A stretch of 64,000 bases of DNA from UBA668 sp039796575 (GCA_039796575.1 JBDKJP010000101.1:8384-72383), one strand, 5' to 3'; positions 6,596 through 15,537 are shown, counted from the first letter of the stretch. The notes: generated from the sequence alone by a model not told the origin. Made by a program: numbers and translations.

Positions 6596-9224
6596 CGTCG
6601 ACCTCGACCGCGCTGGAGTCGGCCACCACGCCGCGGAACAGCGCATCGGCCGCCTGCTCGGCTACCTTGCGGGTGGCCTTCGACGGGGCGACGATGGCGA
6701 ACTGCCGCACCAGGTCGATCAGCTGCTTCATCGTGCGCACGAAGTCGCCGCCGGAGAGCTCCTCCTCGGCCACCACTTCGGCGAATCCCTCCCCCGCGGC
6801 CCACGCGTACGCGATGGCCACGAACGTCGGGTCGGGTGGGCGGTGCACCGACAGGCCGGCGCCCTCCTCCACGTCCTGCAGCTCGTAGCTGATGCGGGCG
6901 ATCGACTGCCAGCGGCGGCGTGCTTCGGGCGACGGGTACCACGGTGCGGGCGGCGGCTCGGGGCTGCGGTGCTCGTACACGAACACGCTGGCGACCGCCG
7001 CGAACGTGGGCGCGTCGAGGCCGTCGAGCAGACCCTGGCGGAGGCACTCCACCACCAGCAGGTCGCTCTCGTGGAACGTGCGGGCCAGGATCTCGCCGGC
7101 ACCGGTGAGCGTCCACCCGTCGACGTAGCCCCAGTCCTGCAGCACGGCGAGCACGCGGTCGAAGTCGCGGGCGATCGACTGGCTCCGGCCACGCACCCGC
7201 TGCCGGAGCTCGTCGACCTCGCGGGCCACCCGCTCGGCCTGCGACGCGGCCTTCAACCGATCGGCCAACTCGGGGTCGTCCTCCACCGGATGCGTGAGCG
7301 GACCGTCCTCGTTCACGGCGCGGCGGCTGCGCTTGTGCGGCTGGGTCTCGGCCCGCTCGAGGCGGATCGCGATCTCCTTCAGGTGGTCGTGGCTGTTCGG
7401 CGCGTCGTTGGTCGGGAGCTCGATCTTGCCGATGGCGCGGGGCGGCTCGTGGAAGTCGACGGCCGTCAGCATCACGGTCTCGCGCCGCGTGGTGACGCCG
7501 GTGAGGCGCATCCCGCCCTTGCGGTGGGCGCTGGTGAGCACCGCGACGCGACCGCTGTACCGGCCCTTCTCGGCGTAGATGATGTCGCCGGGCTTGAGCT
7601 TCATCATCGCCAGCGTGACCGGGTCGTCGCGGCCGATGGTGGCGATGGGGCGACCCTCTTCGGCGCCCTTCACCATCGCCCGGTACTCGTCGAGGTCGCC
7701 GTACGGGCTGTGCGTCTTGTCGAGCAGCGACGCGAGGTGCTGCTGGCGGCGCTCGAGACGGGCTTCGATCTTCACCACGTCGCGGTCGGCCTGGTACTGG
7801 GCGAACGACAGGTTCAGCAGGTGGTGGGCACGCTCGCTGGTGTACGAACGAACCAGGTTCGCCGCCATGTTGTACGTCGGCCGGAACGCCGAGTTGAGGT
7901 GGAACGTCTTGCTCGAGGCGAGGTTCGCCACCTGGTCGTACGGCACGAACGGGCTCCAGAGCACGACGGCGTGGCCGAGCTCGTCGAGCCCGCGCCGGCC
8001 GGCGCGCCCGGTGAGCTGCGTGTACTCGCCGGGCGTGAGGAAGGTGTGGTGGTCGCCGGTGAACTTGCTGAGCTTCTCGATGACGACCGACTTGGCGGGC
8101 ATGTTGATGCCCACGGCGAGCGTCTCGGTGGCGAACACCACCTTCACCAGACCCTCGACGAAGCAGGCCTCGACCACCTCCTTGAACGGCGGCACCATGC
8201 CGGCGTGGTGTGCCGCGATGCCCGCCTCGAGCTGGGCGAGGAACTGGCTGTAGCCGAGCACGGCGAGGTCGGCGGGCTCCATCGCCCCCAGGCGTGCGTC
8301 GACGATCTCGCGGATGCGGTCGCGTTCCTCGCCGGTGGTGAGGCGCATCCCGGCGGCGAGGCAGCTGCGTGCGGCTTCGTCGCACTGGTTGCGGCTGAAG
8401 ATGAAGTAGATCGCGGGCAGCATGCCGTTGTCGTCGAGCAGGTCGACGGTCTCCAGCCGCGACGGTGTGAACAGCTTGCGCCTGCCACCCCGCGCGTTGC
8501 GCGACGCGCTCGCTCCCCTGCCGGCGCGTGCGCCCTCCGAGTCCAGCCGGATGGCGTCGTGGTTCTGGCGACCGTTCACCAACGTCGGCAGCAGGTGCAG
8601 GCGATCGTGCGTCTTGTCGCCGATGAGGTAGAGGTTCTCGAGTCGCACCGGGCGACGGTCCTCCAGCACGGCACGCGTGGGCCCGCGCACGGTGCTGATC
8701 CATTCGGCGAGCTCGTTCGCGTTGGACACCGTGGCCGACAGGCACACCAGCTGCACGTGGTGCGGCAGGTGGATGATGACCTCCTCCCACACCGGTCCGC
8801 GGTAGGTGTCCTGCAGGAAGTGCACTTCGTCGAGCACCACCGCGGCCAGGTCGCGCAAGCCTGTGGCGCGGGCGTAGATCATGTTGCGCAGCACCTCGGT
8901 GGTCATCACCACCACGGGCGCATCGCCGTTGATGCTGTTGTCGCCGGTGAGCAACCCCACCTGGTCGTACCCGAGTCGCTCGACGAGGTCGTGGTACTTC
9001 TGGTTCGAGAGCGCCTTGATGGGCGCGGTGTAGAACGCCCGCTTGCCGTCGGCCACGGCGGCGTCGATGGCGTACTCGGCCACCACGGTCTTGCCGCTGC
9101 CGGTGGGCGCGGCCACGAGCACCGAATCACCGTCGTCGAGAGCGTCGAGCGAACGGATCTGGAAGCCGTCGAGCGGGAACGTGTAGTGGGCGATCAACGC
9201 TGCCCGGTCGGGACGCACGCTCAC
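6576..9224 (-). CDS. helY: Ski2-like DEAD/DEAH-box RNA helicase, HelY type
   Basis: The 882-residue protein has a Ski2/Mtr4-type helicase core. Walker A is APTGSGKT at 39-46, motif II DEVH at 132-135 and motif III SAT at 163-165. The C-terminal RecA domain has the GRAGRRGLDELG motif VI. The remaining 350 residues contain the KOW/arch-like and DSHCT-like regions usual in the family, ending in a helical domain. It is expected to unwind RNA in processing or decay. Its position next to tatC and downstream of the Pup locus matches the mycobacterial arrangement (pafA...tatA-tatC-helY). The GTG start lies 6 bases after the tatC stop, so translation is likely coupled. Confidence 0.93.
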   Translation of the reverse strand: MSVRPDRAALIAHYTFPLDGFQIRSLDALDDGDSVLVAAPTGSGKTVVAEYAIDAAVADGKRAFYTAPIKALSNQKYHDLVERLGYDQVGLLTGDNSINGDAPVVVMTTEVLRNMIYARATGLRDLAAVVLDEVHFLQDTYRGPVWEEVIIHLPHHVQLVCLSATVSNANELAEWISTVRGPTRAVLEDRRPVRLENLYLIGDKTHDRLHLLPTLVNGRQNHDAIRLDSEGARAGRGASASRNARGGRRKLFTPSRLETVDLLDDNGMLPAIYFIFSRNQCDEAARSCLAAGMRLTTGEERDRIREIVDARLGAMEPADLAVLGYSQFLAQLEAGIAAHHAGMVPPFKEVVEACFVEGLVKVVFATETLAVGINMPAKSVVIEKLSKFTGDHHTFLTPGEYTQLTGRAGRRGLDELGHAVVLWSPFVPYDQVANLASSKTFHLNSAFRPTYNMAANLVRSYTSERAHHLLNLSFAQYQADRDVVKIEARLERRQQHLASLLDKTHSPYGDLDEYRAMVKGAEEGRPIATIGRDDPVTLAMMKLKPGDIIYAEKGRYSGRVAVLTSAHRKGGMRLTGVTTRRETVMLTAVDFHEPPRAIGKIELPTNDAPNSHDHLKEIAIRLERAETQPHKRSRRAVNEDGPLTHPVEDDPELADRLKAASQAERVAREVDELRQRVRGRSQSIARDFDRVLAVLQDWGYVDGWTLTGAGEILARTFHESDLLVVECLRQGLLDGLDAPTFAAVASVFVYEHRSPEPPPAPWYPSPEARRRWQSIARISYELQDVEEGAGLSVHRPPDPTFVAIAYAWAAGEGFAEVVAEEELSGGDFVRTMKQLIDLVRQFAIVAPSKATRKVAEQAADALFRGVVADSSAVEVDGDDPQG

Positions 9225-9230
9225 AGATTG

Positions 9231-10046
9231 TCAGCCGGCGGCAGCCTCTGCTGCTTCTTTCTTCAACTTCCGCTTCTGGAAGGCGAGGCCGATGAAGATG
9301 GAGATCACGTAGAAGATGACCATCGGGATGGCGAGCGCCAGCATGCTGTACGGGTCGCCGCTCGGGGTGATGACCGCGGCGAGGGCGAAGATGATGACCG
9401 TGGCGATGCGCCACTGCTTGACCAGCGTCTGCGGCGTGAGCACGCCCACCAGTTGCAGGAACACGAGCAGCACGGGGAACTCGAACGTGACGCCGAACGC
9501 GGCGATCATGACGCCGACGAGGTTGACGTACTTGCTGACCTGGAAGTTGGCCTCCACGCCTTCGCCCGACCAGGAGATGAGGAAGTCGAGCGCCGGGGTG
9601 AGGGTGAACCAGGCCACGAGGCCGCCGAGTGCGAACAGCACGATCGACGACAGCACGAACGGCACGGCGTACTTCTTCTCGTTCTGGTGCAGCGCCGGCA
9701 CCACGAACCGCCAGACCTGCCACAGGATGACCGGCAGGGCGAGGATGATGCCGCCGTAGGTGCAGATCGTGAGGCGGGTGGTGAAGCCCTCGAGCGGTCC
9801 GAGGAACTGCAGGCTGCACTCGCCCACCAGCTCGGGCTTCTCGAGGCACAGCTGGTCGTACGGGCGACGGAGGAAGTTGAGCACCTGGTCGTACATCGCG
9901 AGCAGCACGATCACGCCGAGGACGATGGCGAGCAGCGACCGGATGATGCGGGCGCGCAGTTCGGCGAGGTGCTCGGTGAGCGTCATTCGATCGTCGGGAC
10001 CGCTGACCTTGGCCTTCTCCTCGCCTCCGGTGAAGGGCAGCTTCAT
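9231..10046 (-). CDS. tatC: Twin-arginine translocase subunit TatC
   Basis: The product has 271 residues and six predicted membrane segments. The family start MTLTEHLAELRARIIRS is near residue 20. A periplasmic loop with the sequence GPLEGFTTRL follows, and a conserved FEFPVLLVFLQ helix is near residue 180. TatC is the receptor for twin-arginine signal peptides in the inner membrane and works with TatA/TatB. The start overlaps the tatB stop by four bases (ATGA), so the two are translated together. Length fits the family, with a short basic tail (KRKLKKEAAEA). Confidence 0.95.
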   Translation of the reverse strand: MKLPFTGGEEKAKVSGPDDRMTLTEHLAELRARIIRSLLAIVLGVIVLLAMYDQVLNFLRRPYDQLCLEKPELVGECSLQFLGPLEGFTTRLTICTYGGIILALPVILWQVWRFVVPALHQNEKKYAVPFVLSSIVLFALGGLVAWFTLTPALDFLISWSGEGVEANFQVSKYVNLVGVMIAAFGVTFEFPVLLVFLQLVGVLTPQTLVKQWRIATVIIFALAAVITPSGDPYSMLALAIPMVIFYVISIFIGLAFQKRKLKKEAAEAAAG

Positions 10047-10594
10047 CCGGCGAGGTCCTCGTCGTCGTCGGGGGTGGCCACCGCGTCGACGGGCACGGGT
10101 GCCTCGACGACCGGCTCGGCGGCGAGCGGGTCGCGTGCGGGGCGCTCACGGCGGGCCGCAGCGCCGAAGTTCAGGCCGCCCGGCTTGGGTGCGTCGGCGG
10201 CGGGTGCCGCTGCCGGCGCTGCGTCGGCGGAGTCGTCGTCGGTGGTGGTGCGGCGCGGGTTGGCGGAGCCGAAGTTGAGACCGGCCTCTCGCTTGGGCGG
10301 CGCCGCGGCGGCCGCTGCGGGGATGGTTGGGTCGGTGGCCGTGGCCGCCGGTGCGTTGGCCGGGTCGTCGGTGAAGTTGACGGCGTTGCGCATCGCGTCG
10401 GCCGTGTCCTTCAGCTCGCGCATCGGCTCGTCGAGCGCCTGCTTCAGTTCGCCCTGGAACCCGTTCGCCATCTTCTTGAACTCGGCGTACGCACGGCCGA
10501 ACTTCCGGATGGCATCGGGAAGCTTCTCCGGTCCGAGGACGACGAGCGCGATGAGCAGGAGAAAGATGATCTCGCTGCCCTGGAGGTTGAACAC
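10043..10594 (-). CDS. tatB: Sec-independent translocase TatB-type subunit
   Basis: The product is 183 residues. A single N-terminal membrane helix (IIFLLLIALVVLGPEKLP, 9-26) is followed by an amphipathic helix and a long, low-complexity Ala/Pro/Asp tail. The LGPEKLP hinge is of the TatB type rather than the FGxxxLP hinge of TatA, so tatB is preferred, although actinobacteria often have a TatA at this place. The tail holds two LNFG motifs in similar contexts (106-109 and 141-144), which could be repeated contact sites. GTG 10594 is chosen because TAGACT lies 7 bases before it and the helix begins directly. It overlaps tatC by four bases. Confidence 0.85.
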   Translation of the reverse strand: MFNLQGSEIIFLLLIALVVLGPEKLPDAIRKFGRAYAEFKKMANGFQGELKQALDEPMRELKDTADAMRNAVNFTDDPANAPAATATDPTIPAAAAAAPPKREAGLNFGSANPRRTTTDDDSADAAPAAAPAADAPKPGGLNFGAAARRERPARDPLAAEPVVEAPVPVDAVATPDDDEDLAG

Positions 10595-10601
10595 GTCGGC
10601 G

Positions 10602-10607
10602 AGTCTA
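10602..10607 (-). promoter_or_regulatory. Candidate leaderless -10 element (TAGACT) for tatB-tatC-helY
   Basis: TAGACT (minus strand) is 7 bases before GTG 10594. It would drive tatB, tatC, helY and the lipid-kinase-like gene, which are separated by overlaps or by 6 bases. Confidence 0.5.
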
Positions 10608-10653
10608 GGACTGGATCTGCCGTTGCACCGCGTCAGCGTGGCATCATCCGGAG

Positions 10654-11388
10654 GTGCAACAACGCCTCCCGTCGCTGCTCGACGACCCCATCGGCTTCGC
10701 GCACCGTGGTGCACGGGCGTACGCCCCGGAGAACACCATCGAGGCGTTCCAGCTGGCGTTGAAGCTCGGGGCGAACGGGCTGGAGAGCGACGTGTGGGTC
10801 ACCGCCGACGGTGTGGCGGTGCTCGACCACGACGGCGTGGTGCGCAAGCGGTTCGGTCGCACCCAGCCGATCGGCTCGGTTCGGCGCGACCAGCTGCCGG
10901 CGCACGTGCCCGAGCTGGCCGAGCTGATCGACCGGTGCGGCACGTCGTACCACCTGTCGCTCGACCTGAAGGACGCCGCGTCCGGCCAGCGGATCGTCGA
11001 CGTCGTCCGGGAGGCGGCGCCGGCGCTGCTCCCCCGCCTGTGGCTGTGCGCGCCGCAGTACCAGACGTTGCTGCCGTTGCGCGGCCAGGGCGCCCGACTG
11101 GTCGACAGCACCCGCCTGAGCAAGATCAAGGAGGGCCCCGAGCGACGTGCGGCGGTGCTCGCGAACGAGGGCATCGACGCGGTGAACATGTTCCACACCG
11201 ACTGGAACGGCGGCCTCGTGACGCTCTTCCATCGCTTCGAACGCGTCGCGTTCTCGTGGGGCATCCAGGAGGACCACCTGTTGCAGCGCAACTTCTGGAT
11301 GGGCCTCGACGGTGTGTACAGCGACCATCCCGACCGGATGATGGACGCCTACCGGGTGACGCTCGGGGCGCCTCGACCGGTGGTGTGA
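10654..11388 (+). CDS. Glycerophosphodiester phosphodiesterase
   Basis: The 244-residue product has the GDPD fold signatures. FAHRGARAYAPENTIEAF (about 15-32) contains the catalytic His and the Glu of the metal site. GLESDVWVTADGVAVLDHD has the acid pair and second His. Later strands include YHLSLDLKD and the C-terminal VYSDHPDRM. It hydrolyses glycerophosphodiesters to glycerol-3-phosphate plus an alcohol. No signal peptide is present, so it acts in the cytoplasm. The start is GTG 10654, with CATCAT six bases upstream as a possible weak -10. It ends one base before the opposing lepB stop. Confidence 0.88.
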   Translation: MQQRLPSLLDDPIGFAHRGARAYAPENTIEAFQLALKLGANGLESDVWVTADGVAVLDHDGVVRKRFGRTQPIGSVRRDQLPAHVPELAELIDRCGTSYHLSLDLKDAASGQRIVDVVREAAPALLPRLWLCAPQYQTLLPLRGQGARLVDSTRLSKIKEGPERRAAVLANEGIDAVNMFHTDWNGGLVTLFHRFERVAFSWGIQEDHLLQRNFWMGLDGVYSDHPDRMMDAYRVTLGAPRPVV

Positions 11389-11389
11389 C

Positions 11390-11977
11390 CTACAGCCAGG
11401 CCCAGTCCTTGGCCGGCCAGATGATGACGAACGCCCGACCGAGCAGGTCGCCGTAGCTGACCGGACCGATGTCGCGGCTGTCCTTGGAACCGCCACGGTT
11501 GTCGCCCAGCACGAACACGGTGTCGTCGGGCACCGTGATCTTCGCCTGGTCGCCGCCGCACGACGTGGGGGTGACGACGGTGGGGTCGAGGTACGGCTCG
11601 ATGAGCTCGCGGCCGTCGATGTAGAGCACGCAGGCCCGGTACTCGACGGTCTCGCCGGGCAGTGCGACGACCCGCTTGATGAGGTCGCGCTCGCCCGCGC
11701 CCTCGATGGTCTTCAGCACCACCACGTCGCCCCGGTTGGGGTCGTGGAGGCGGTAGCTGAGCTTGTTGACCAGCACCCGGTCACCGTCGTGCAGCGTGGT
11801 GTCCATCGAGTGGCCCGAGACGGCGAACTGCTGCAGCACGAACGCCCGCACCATCAGCGCCGCGGTGACGGCCACGATGATGACGATGATCCACTCCGCC
11901 CATGCGTTGGCCTTCTTCTTGGCCACGGGCTCCGGCGGTTGCGGATCCGATGCTTCGTCGAGCATGAGGTCGGACAT
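11390..11977 (-). CDS. lepB: Signal peptidase I
   Basis: The product has 195 residues, with one N-terminal membrane segment (WIIVIIVAVTAALMV, about 29-43). The catalytic Ser57 lies in SGHSMDTTL and the general-base Lys101 in RDLIKRVVALPGE. The box-E sequence VLGDNRGGSKDSRDIG precedes a short C-terminus. It cleaves signal peptides of exported proteins on the outer face of the membrane. It is transcribed away from the Tat genes' promoter region, with the glycerophosphodiesterase gene facing it. A TAGCGT hexamer 7 bases before the ATG supports the chosen start. Confidence 0.94.
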   Translation of the reverse strand: MSDLMLDEASDPQPPEPVAKKKANAWAEWIIVIIVAVTAALMVRAFVLQQFAVSGHSMDTTLHDGDRVLVNKLSYRLHDPNRGDVVVLKTIEGAGERDLIKRVVALPGETVEYRACVLYIDGRELIEPYLDPTVVTPTSCGGDQAKITVPDDTVFVLGDNRGGSKDSRDIGPVSYGDLLGRAFVIIWPAKDWAWL

Positions 11978-11984
11978 CGGGATC

Positions 11985-11990
11985 ACGCTA
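11985..11990 (-). promoter_or_regulatory. Candidate leaderless -10 element (TAGCGT) for lepB
   Basis: TAGCGT (minus strand) is 7 bases before ATG 11977. There is no ribosome binding site between it and the start. Confidence 0.5.
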
Positions 11991-12020
11991 CCCGGTGGTC
12001 CACAGTGAGCGGTGGCAGGC

Positions 12021-13379
12021 TCACAGTGAGGCGATGAGCTTCTCGACCCGCTCGTCGCGGCTGCGGAACGGGTCCTTGCAGAGCACCGTGCGCTGCGCCT
12101 GGTCGTTGAGCTTGAAGTGCACCCAGTCGACGGTGTAGTCGCGCTTGCGTTCCTTGGCCCGCTTGATGAACTCGCCGCGCAGCCGTGCACGGGTGGTCTG
12201 CGGCGGGGTGTCGACCGCGGCCTCGATGTCGGCGTCGAGGCACATCCGCTCGATCATGCCGCGGTCCTGCAGCTTGTAGAACGGGCTGCGGTCGCGGCTG
12301 ATGTCGTGGTACTGCAGGTCGAGGAGCTGCACACGCGGGTCGCCGAGGGTGAGGTCGTGACGGGCACGGAACGCCTCGATGAGCCGGTACTTGATGACCC
12401 AGTCGACCTCGCGGTCGAGCTTCAGCGGGTCGTTCTCGATGGTGCTCACGCAGTGCTCCCACATCTCGAGCGCCTTCTGCTCGAGCGGCGGGAAGCCCTT
12501 CGTGTCGGCGTAGCGCAGTGCACGGTCGAGGTACTCGCGCTGGATGTCGAGTGCGCTGACCTCGCGGCCGTTCGCGAGGCGGACCTTGCGTCGGCAGGTC
12601 ATGTCGTGGCTGATGTCGCGGATGGCCCGGATGGGGTTCTCGAGCGTCATGTCGCGCAGCACCACCGACGGGTCCTCCAGCATCCGCAGCATGCACGCCG
12701 CGGCGCCGACCTTCACGAACGTGGTGTACTCGCTCATGTTGCTGTCGCCGACGATGACGTGCAGGCGGCGGTAGCGCTCGGCGTCGGCGTGCGGTTCGTC
12801 ACGCGTGTTGATGATGGGACGGCTGCGGGTGGTGGCGCTGCTGACGCCCTCCCAGATGTGCTCGGCGCGCTGCGCCATCGAGTACATCGCACCGCGGGCG
12901 GTCTGCAACACCTTGCCCGAGCCGGTGTAGATCTGCCGGCTGACGAGGAACGGGATGAGCACCTCGGCGTAGTGGCCGAGGTCGTCGGTGCGGCTGGTGA
13001 GGTAGTTCTCGTGGCAGCCGTAGCTGTTGCCGGCACTGTCGGTGTTGTTCTTGAACAGGTAGATGGTGCCGCGGATGCCTTCTTCGCGGAGCCGCTGCTC
13101 GGCCGACTGGAGCAGCCCTTCGAGGATGCGCTCCCCCGCCTTGTCGTGCACCACGAGGTCGTACAGGCTGTCGCACTCGGGCGTCGCGTACTCGGGGTGC
13201 GAGCCGACGTCGAGGTACAGCCGCGCACCGTTCTGCAGGAACACGTTGCTGCTGCGTCCCCAGCTCACCACCTTGCGGAACAGGTAGCGGGCCACCTCGT
13301 CGGGGCTCAGCCGACGCTGGCCGCGGAGGGTGCAGGTGACGCCGTACTCGTTCTCGAGGCCGTAGATGCGCCGCTCCAT
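12021..13379 (-). CDS. pafA: Pup--protein ligase PafA
   Basis: The 452-residue product is the Pup ligase. It has the GLENEYGVT ATP/metal motif at the N-terminus and the FKNNTDSAGNSYGCHENYL segment shared with Dop. It joins the C-terminal glutamate of Pup to lysines of target proteins, marking them for the proteasome. It is shorter than Dop and lacks the Dop-specific insertion after the N-terminal motif, which separates the two paralogues. The gene sits at the end of the dop-pup-prcBA-pxpABC array, 54 bases behind pxpC. It has its own -10 (TACGGT, 6 bases before ATG), so it may be expressed separately as well. No pafB/pafC follows, unlike in mycobacteria. Confidence 0.96.
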   Translation of the reverse strand: MERRIYGLENEYGVTCTLRGQRRLSPDEVARYLFRKVVSWGRSSNVFLQNGARLYLDVGSHPEYATPECDSLYDLVVHDKAGERILEGLLQSAEQRLREEGIRGTIYLFKNNTDSAGNSYGCHENYLTSRTDDLGHYAEVLIPFLVSRQIYTGSGKVLQTARGAMYSMAQRAEHIWEGVSSATTRSRPIINTRDEPHADAERYRRLHVIVGDSNMSEYTTFVKVGAAACMLRMLEDPSVVLRDMTLENPIRAIRDISHDMTCRRKVRLANGREVSALDIQREYLDRALRYADTKGFPPLEQKALEMWEHCVSTIENDPLKLDREVDWVIKYRLIEAFRARHDLTLGDPRVQLLDLQYHDISRDRSPFYKLQDRGMIERMCLDADIEAAVDTPPQTTRARLRGEFIKRAKERKRDYTVDWVHFKLNDQAQRTVLCKDPFRSRDERVEKLIASL

Positions 13380-13385
13380 GCGCGC

Positions 13386-13391
13386 ACCGTA
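13386..13391 (-). promoter_or_regulatory. Candidate leaderless -10 element (TACGGT) for pafA
   Basis: TACGGT (minus strand) lies 6 bases before ATG 13379. The upstream pxpC-pafA gap is 54 bases, the largest within the array. Confidence 0.5.
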
Positions 13392-13433
13392 GCGCAGCCC
13401 GCCCCACCCCGCGCCGCCGTTCTCGTCATCCCC

Positions 13434-14231
13434 CTACCGGGAAATCCTCGGAACGCCCGCGACACGAAACCGGATCTCGGTGCCCGGGGCCGCCTGGGCG
13501 ACGGCGGCGACGGCCGCGGGGTCGACGACGGCGATCACCGGATAGCCGCCGGTGGTGGGATGACCGGACAGCATCACGATCGGCTGACCGTCGGGCGGCA
13601 CTTGCACGGCCCCTTCCACCATGCCCTCGGAGGGCAGCTCCTCGGTGCGTGCCCGGTCGAGCGCCGGGCCGGCGAGACGGGTGCCGACGGGACTGGTGGT
13701 GGTGACCACGTAGGCCGAGTCGGTGAGCCGCCGGAGGGCTTCGTCGGTGAACCAGTCGGCGCGGGGACCCGGCCACACGGGGATGTCGGTCGGCGGTGGG
13801 CGGCGCGCTGCCGCGTGCTCGGCGGCCGCGGTCTGCGGGTCGGGGCCGACGTCGAGTGCGTCCGGCCCATCCACGAGCCCGCCGCGCACGGCGAGGTAGG
13901 CGCGGGCACCGTCGAGCAACCGGCCGATGCGCACCAGGGCGCCGGCGGGCAGCACCACCGGGGCGCCCCAACCGAGCGGCGGTCCGCCCTCGACCGTCAC
14001 CTCGGCCACCGCACCGGTGAGCACCACCATCGTCGGTGCGTCGACGGCGAGCACGAGGCCGCCGGAGGTCTCGAACTGTCGGGTGCCGGCGTGGTTGCCG
14101 AGCAGGCGGTCGGCGAGCGCGTACGACTCGAGGTCGACCGCTCCCCCGCGGGATGCGCCGAGCCACGCCCGACCGAGGTGGCCTGCGTCGACCACGCGGC
14201 CGACGACGCCCCACGACCGCACGCGGATCAT
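13434..14231 (-). CDS. pxpC: 5-oxoprolinase subunit C (biotin-dependent carboxyltransferase-like)
   Basis: The product is 265 residues. It matches the AHS2/PxpC family: RSWGVVGRVVDAGHLGRAWLG at the start, an ARAYLAVRGGLVD centre and a C-terminal SGHPTTGGYPVIAVVDP. PxpC works with PxpA and PxpB to hydrolyse 5-oxoproline (pyroglutamate) to glutamate at the cost of ATP. The ATG overlaps the pxpB stop by four bases. Members of this family are often misannotated as urea carboxylase or allophanate hydrolase parts, but here the full pxpABC set is present. Confidence 0.9.
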   Translation of the reverse strand: MIRVRSWGVVGRVVDAGHLGRAWLGASRGGAVDLESYALADRLLGNHAGTRQFETSGGLVLAVDAPTMVVLTGAVAEVTVEGGPPLGWGAPVVLPAGALVRIGRLLDGARAYLAVRGGLVDGPDALDVGPDPQTAAAEHAAARRPPPTDIPVWPGPRADWFTDEALRRLTDSAYVVTTTSPVGTRLAGPALDRARTEELPSEGMVEGAVQVPPDGQPIVMLSGHPTTGGYPVIAVVDPAAVAAVAQAAPGTEIRFRVAGVPRISR

Positions 14232-14818
14232 CGCGCCTCGAACCGGACGCGGGTGCCGGGTGGCAGCGTGGCCGGCACTGCGCGGTCGTCGTCCCACATC
14301 GGCAGATCGGTGTGGCCGAGGAGGTGCCAGCCGCCGGGGCTCTCGCCCGGGTACACCGCCGTGAAGTCGGCGGCGACCGCCACCGCCCCGGCCGGCACCC
14401 GCGTGCGAGGTGTGGCGCGCCGCGGCAGGTGGAGCTGCGACGGCAGACCGACGAGGTAGCTGAACCCCGGAAGGAACCCGCAGAACGCGCACGTGTACTC
14501 GGCTCCGGCGTGCAGCTCGACGACCTCGTCGACGGTGAGCCCGCACGCCGCGGCCACGTCCTCAAGGTCGGCACCGTCGTAGACCACGGGCACCACGACG
14601 GTCGGGCCGGACGCCGGCGCGCCGTCGGCCGTCACCGGTGGCAACGCGGCCGGATCGAGCCTGCCGTCGTGCGTGACCAGCACGGTGCGCGCCGCCGGCA
14701 CGACGTCGACGACGCCAGGGAGCTCGGCCGACCGCCACCGGGCAGCCGCAGTCATCACCTCGGCCAGTGACTCGAACTCGGCGAGCATCGCCCGCGGGCC
14801 GTACGGCAGCAGCTTCAC
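14228..14818 (-). CDS. pxpB: 5-oxoprolinase subunit B
   Basis: The 196-residue product has the AHS1/PxpB pattern. An LLPYGPRAMLAEF start is followed by IPVVYDG-type and DEVVELHAGAEYTCAFCGF segments. FLPGFSYLVGLP and the ESPGGWHLLGHT strand near the end are highly typical. It forms the 5-oxoprolinase complex with PxpA and PxpC. GTG 14818 overlaps the pxpA stop by four bases (GTGA), indicating translational coupling. Confidence 0.9.
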   Translation of the reverse strand: MKLLPYGPRAMLAEFESLAEVMTAAARWRSAELPGVVDVVPAARTVLVTHDGRLDPAALPPVTADGAPASGPTVVVPVVYDGADLEDVAAACGLTVDEVVELHAGAEYTCAFCGFLPGFSYLVGLPSQLHLPRRATPRTRVPAGAVAVAADFTAVYPGESPGGWHLLGHTDLPMWDDDRAVPATLPPGTRVRFEAR

Positions 14819-15537
14819 GACACGAACGGGCGCGGCTCCCAGCCCGCTGCGCCGAGTGCCTCCACCACGGCCACCAGCAGGTCGGGGGCGCCGGGGGTGT
14901 CGCTGTGCACGCAGAGGCTCTGCACGCCCGACTCGGCGAGTCGCAGTGCCTGCTCTGCCGCCTGGTCGGGCTCGGTGAGCAGCGCGCCGGGTTGGGTGCG
15001 TGGCACGAGCGTGCCCTCGGCGGTGTAGGCGCGGTCGGCGAAGCCCTCGCGCACGAACGTGAGCCCGGCGCGCTGGCACGCGGCCTCGACCGCGCTGCCC
15101 GGCAGGCCGAGCACCGGCATCGTGGGGTCGTACTCCATCACCGCGGTGACCACCGCCTGCGCCTGCACCTCGTGGCGCACGATGGCGTTGTACAGCGCGC
15201 CGTGCGGCTTGACGTACGACACGCCGCCGTCGAGCGCACCCACGATCCCGTCGAGAGCACCGAGTTGGTAGAGCACCGCGTCGCGCAGGTCGTCGGGGTG
15301 CATCTCCATGAACCGCCGCCCGAACCCGACCAGGTCGGGGTAGCTGACCTGTGCCCCGATGACGCAGTCGTGGGCCAGCGCGAGCTCGCAGGTGCGGCGC
15401 ATGGTGGACGGGTCGCCCGCGTGGAAGCCACAGGCGACGTTCACCGACGTGAGCAATGGCACCAGCAGCTCGTCGGGGCCGCCTGCCCAGGCCCCGAAGC
15501 CCTCACCGACATCGCTGTTGAGGTCGATGTGGGCCAT
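14815..15537 (-). CDS. pxpA: 5-oxoprolinase subunit A (LamB/YcsF family)
   Basis: The product is 240 residues. It has the family N-terminus MAHIDLNSDVGEGFGAW, the NVACGFHAGDP metal/substrate segment and VKPHGALYN near residue 110. It is the (beta/alpha)-barrel-like subunit of the ATP-dependent 5-oxoproline hydrolase. The ATG lies only five bases after the prcA stop, with no separate promoter seen. The three pxp genes therefore appear to be the continuation of the proteasome operon. The link to proteolysis is discussed under findings. Confidence 0.92.
   Translation of the reverse strand: MAHIDLNSDVGEGFGAWAGGPDELLVPLLTSVNVACGFHAGDPSTMRRTCELALAHDCVIGAQVSYPDLVGFGRRFMEMHPDDLRDAVLYQLGALDGIVGALDGGVSYVKPHGALYNAIVRHEVQAQAVVTAVMEYDPTMPVLGLPGSAVEAACQRAGLTFVREGFADRAYTAEGTLVPRTQPGALLTEPDQAAEQALRLAESGVQSLCVHSDTPGAPDLLVAVVEALGAAGWEPRPFVS

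Noticed and set aside
5994..11456. Open frame of 1820 codons on the plus strand
   Set aside because: It is antisense to helY, tatC and tatB. Its translation is low complexity (His, Arg, Gly, Val rich) as expected from the complement of GC-rich codons, and the minus-strand genes have clear motifs.
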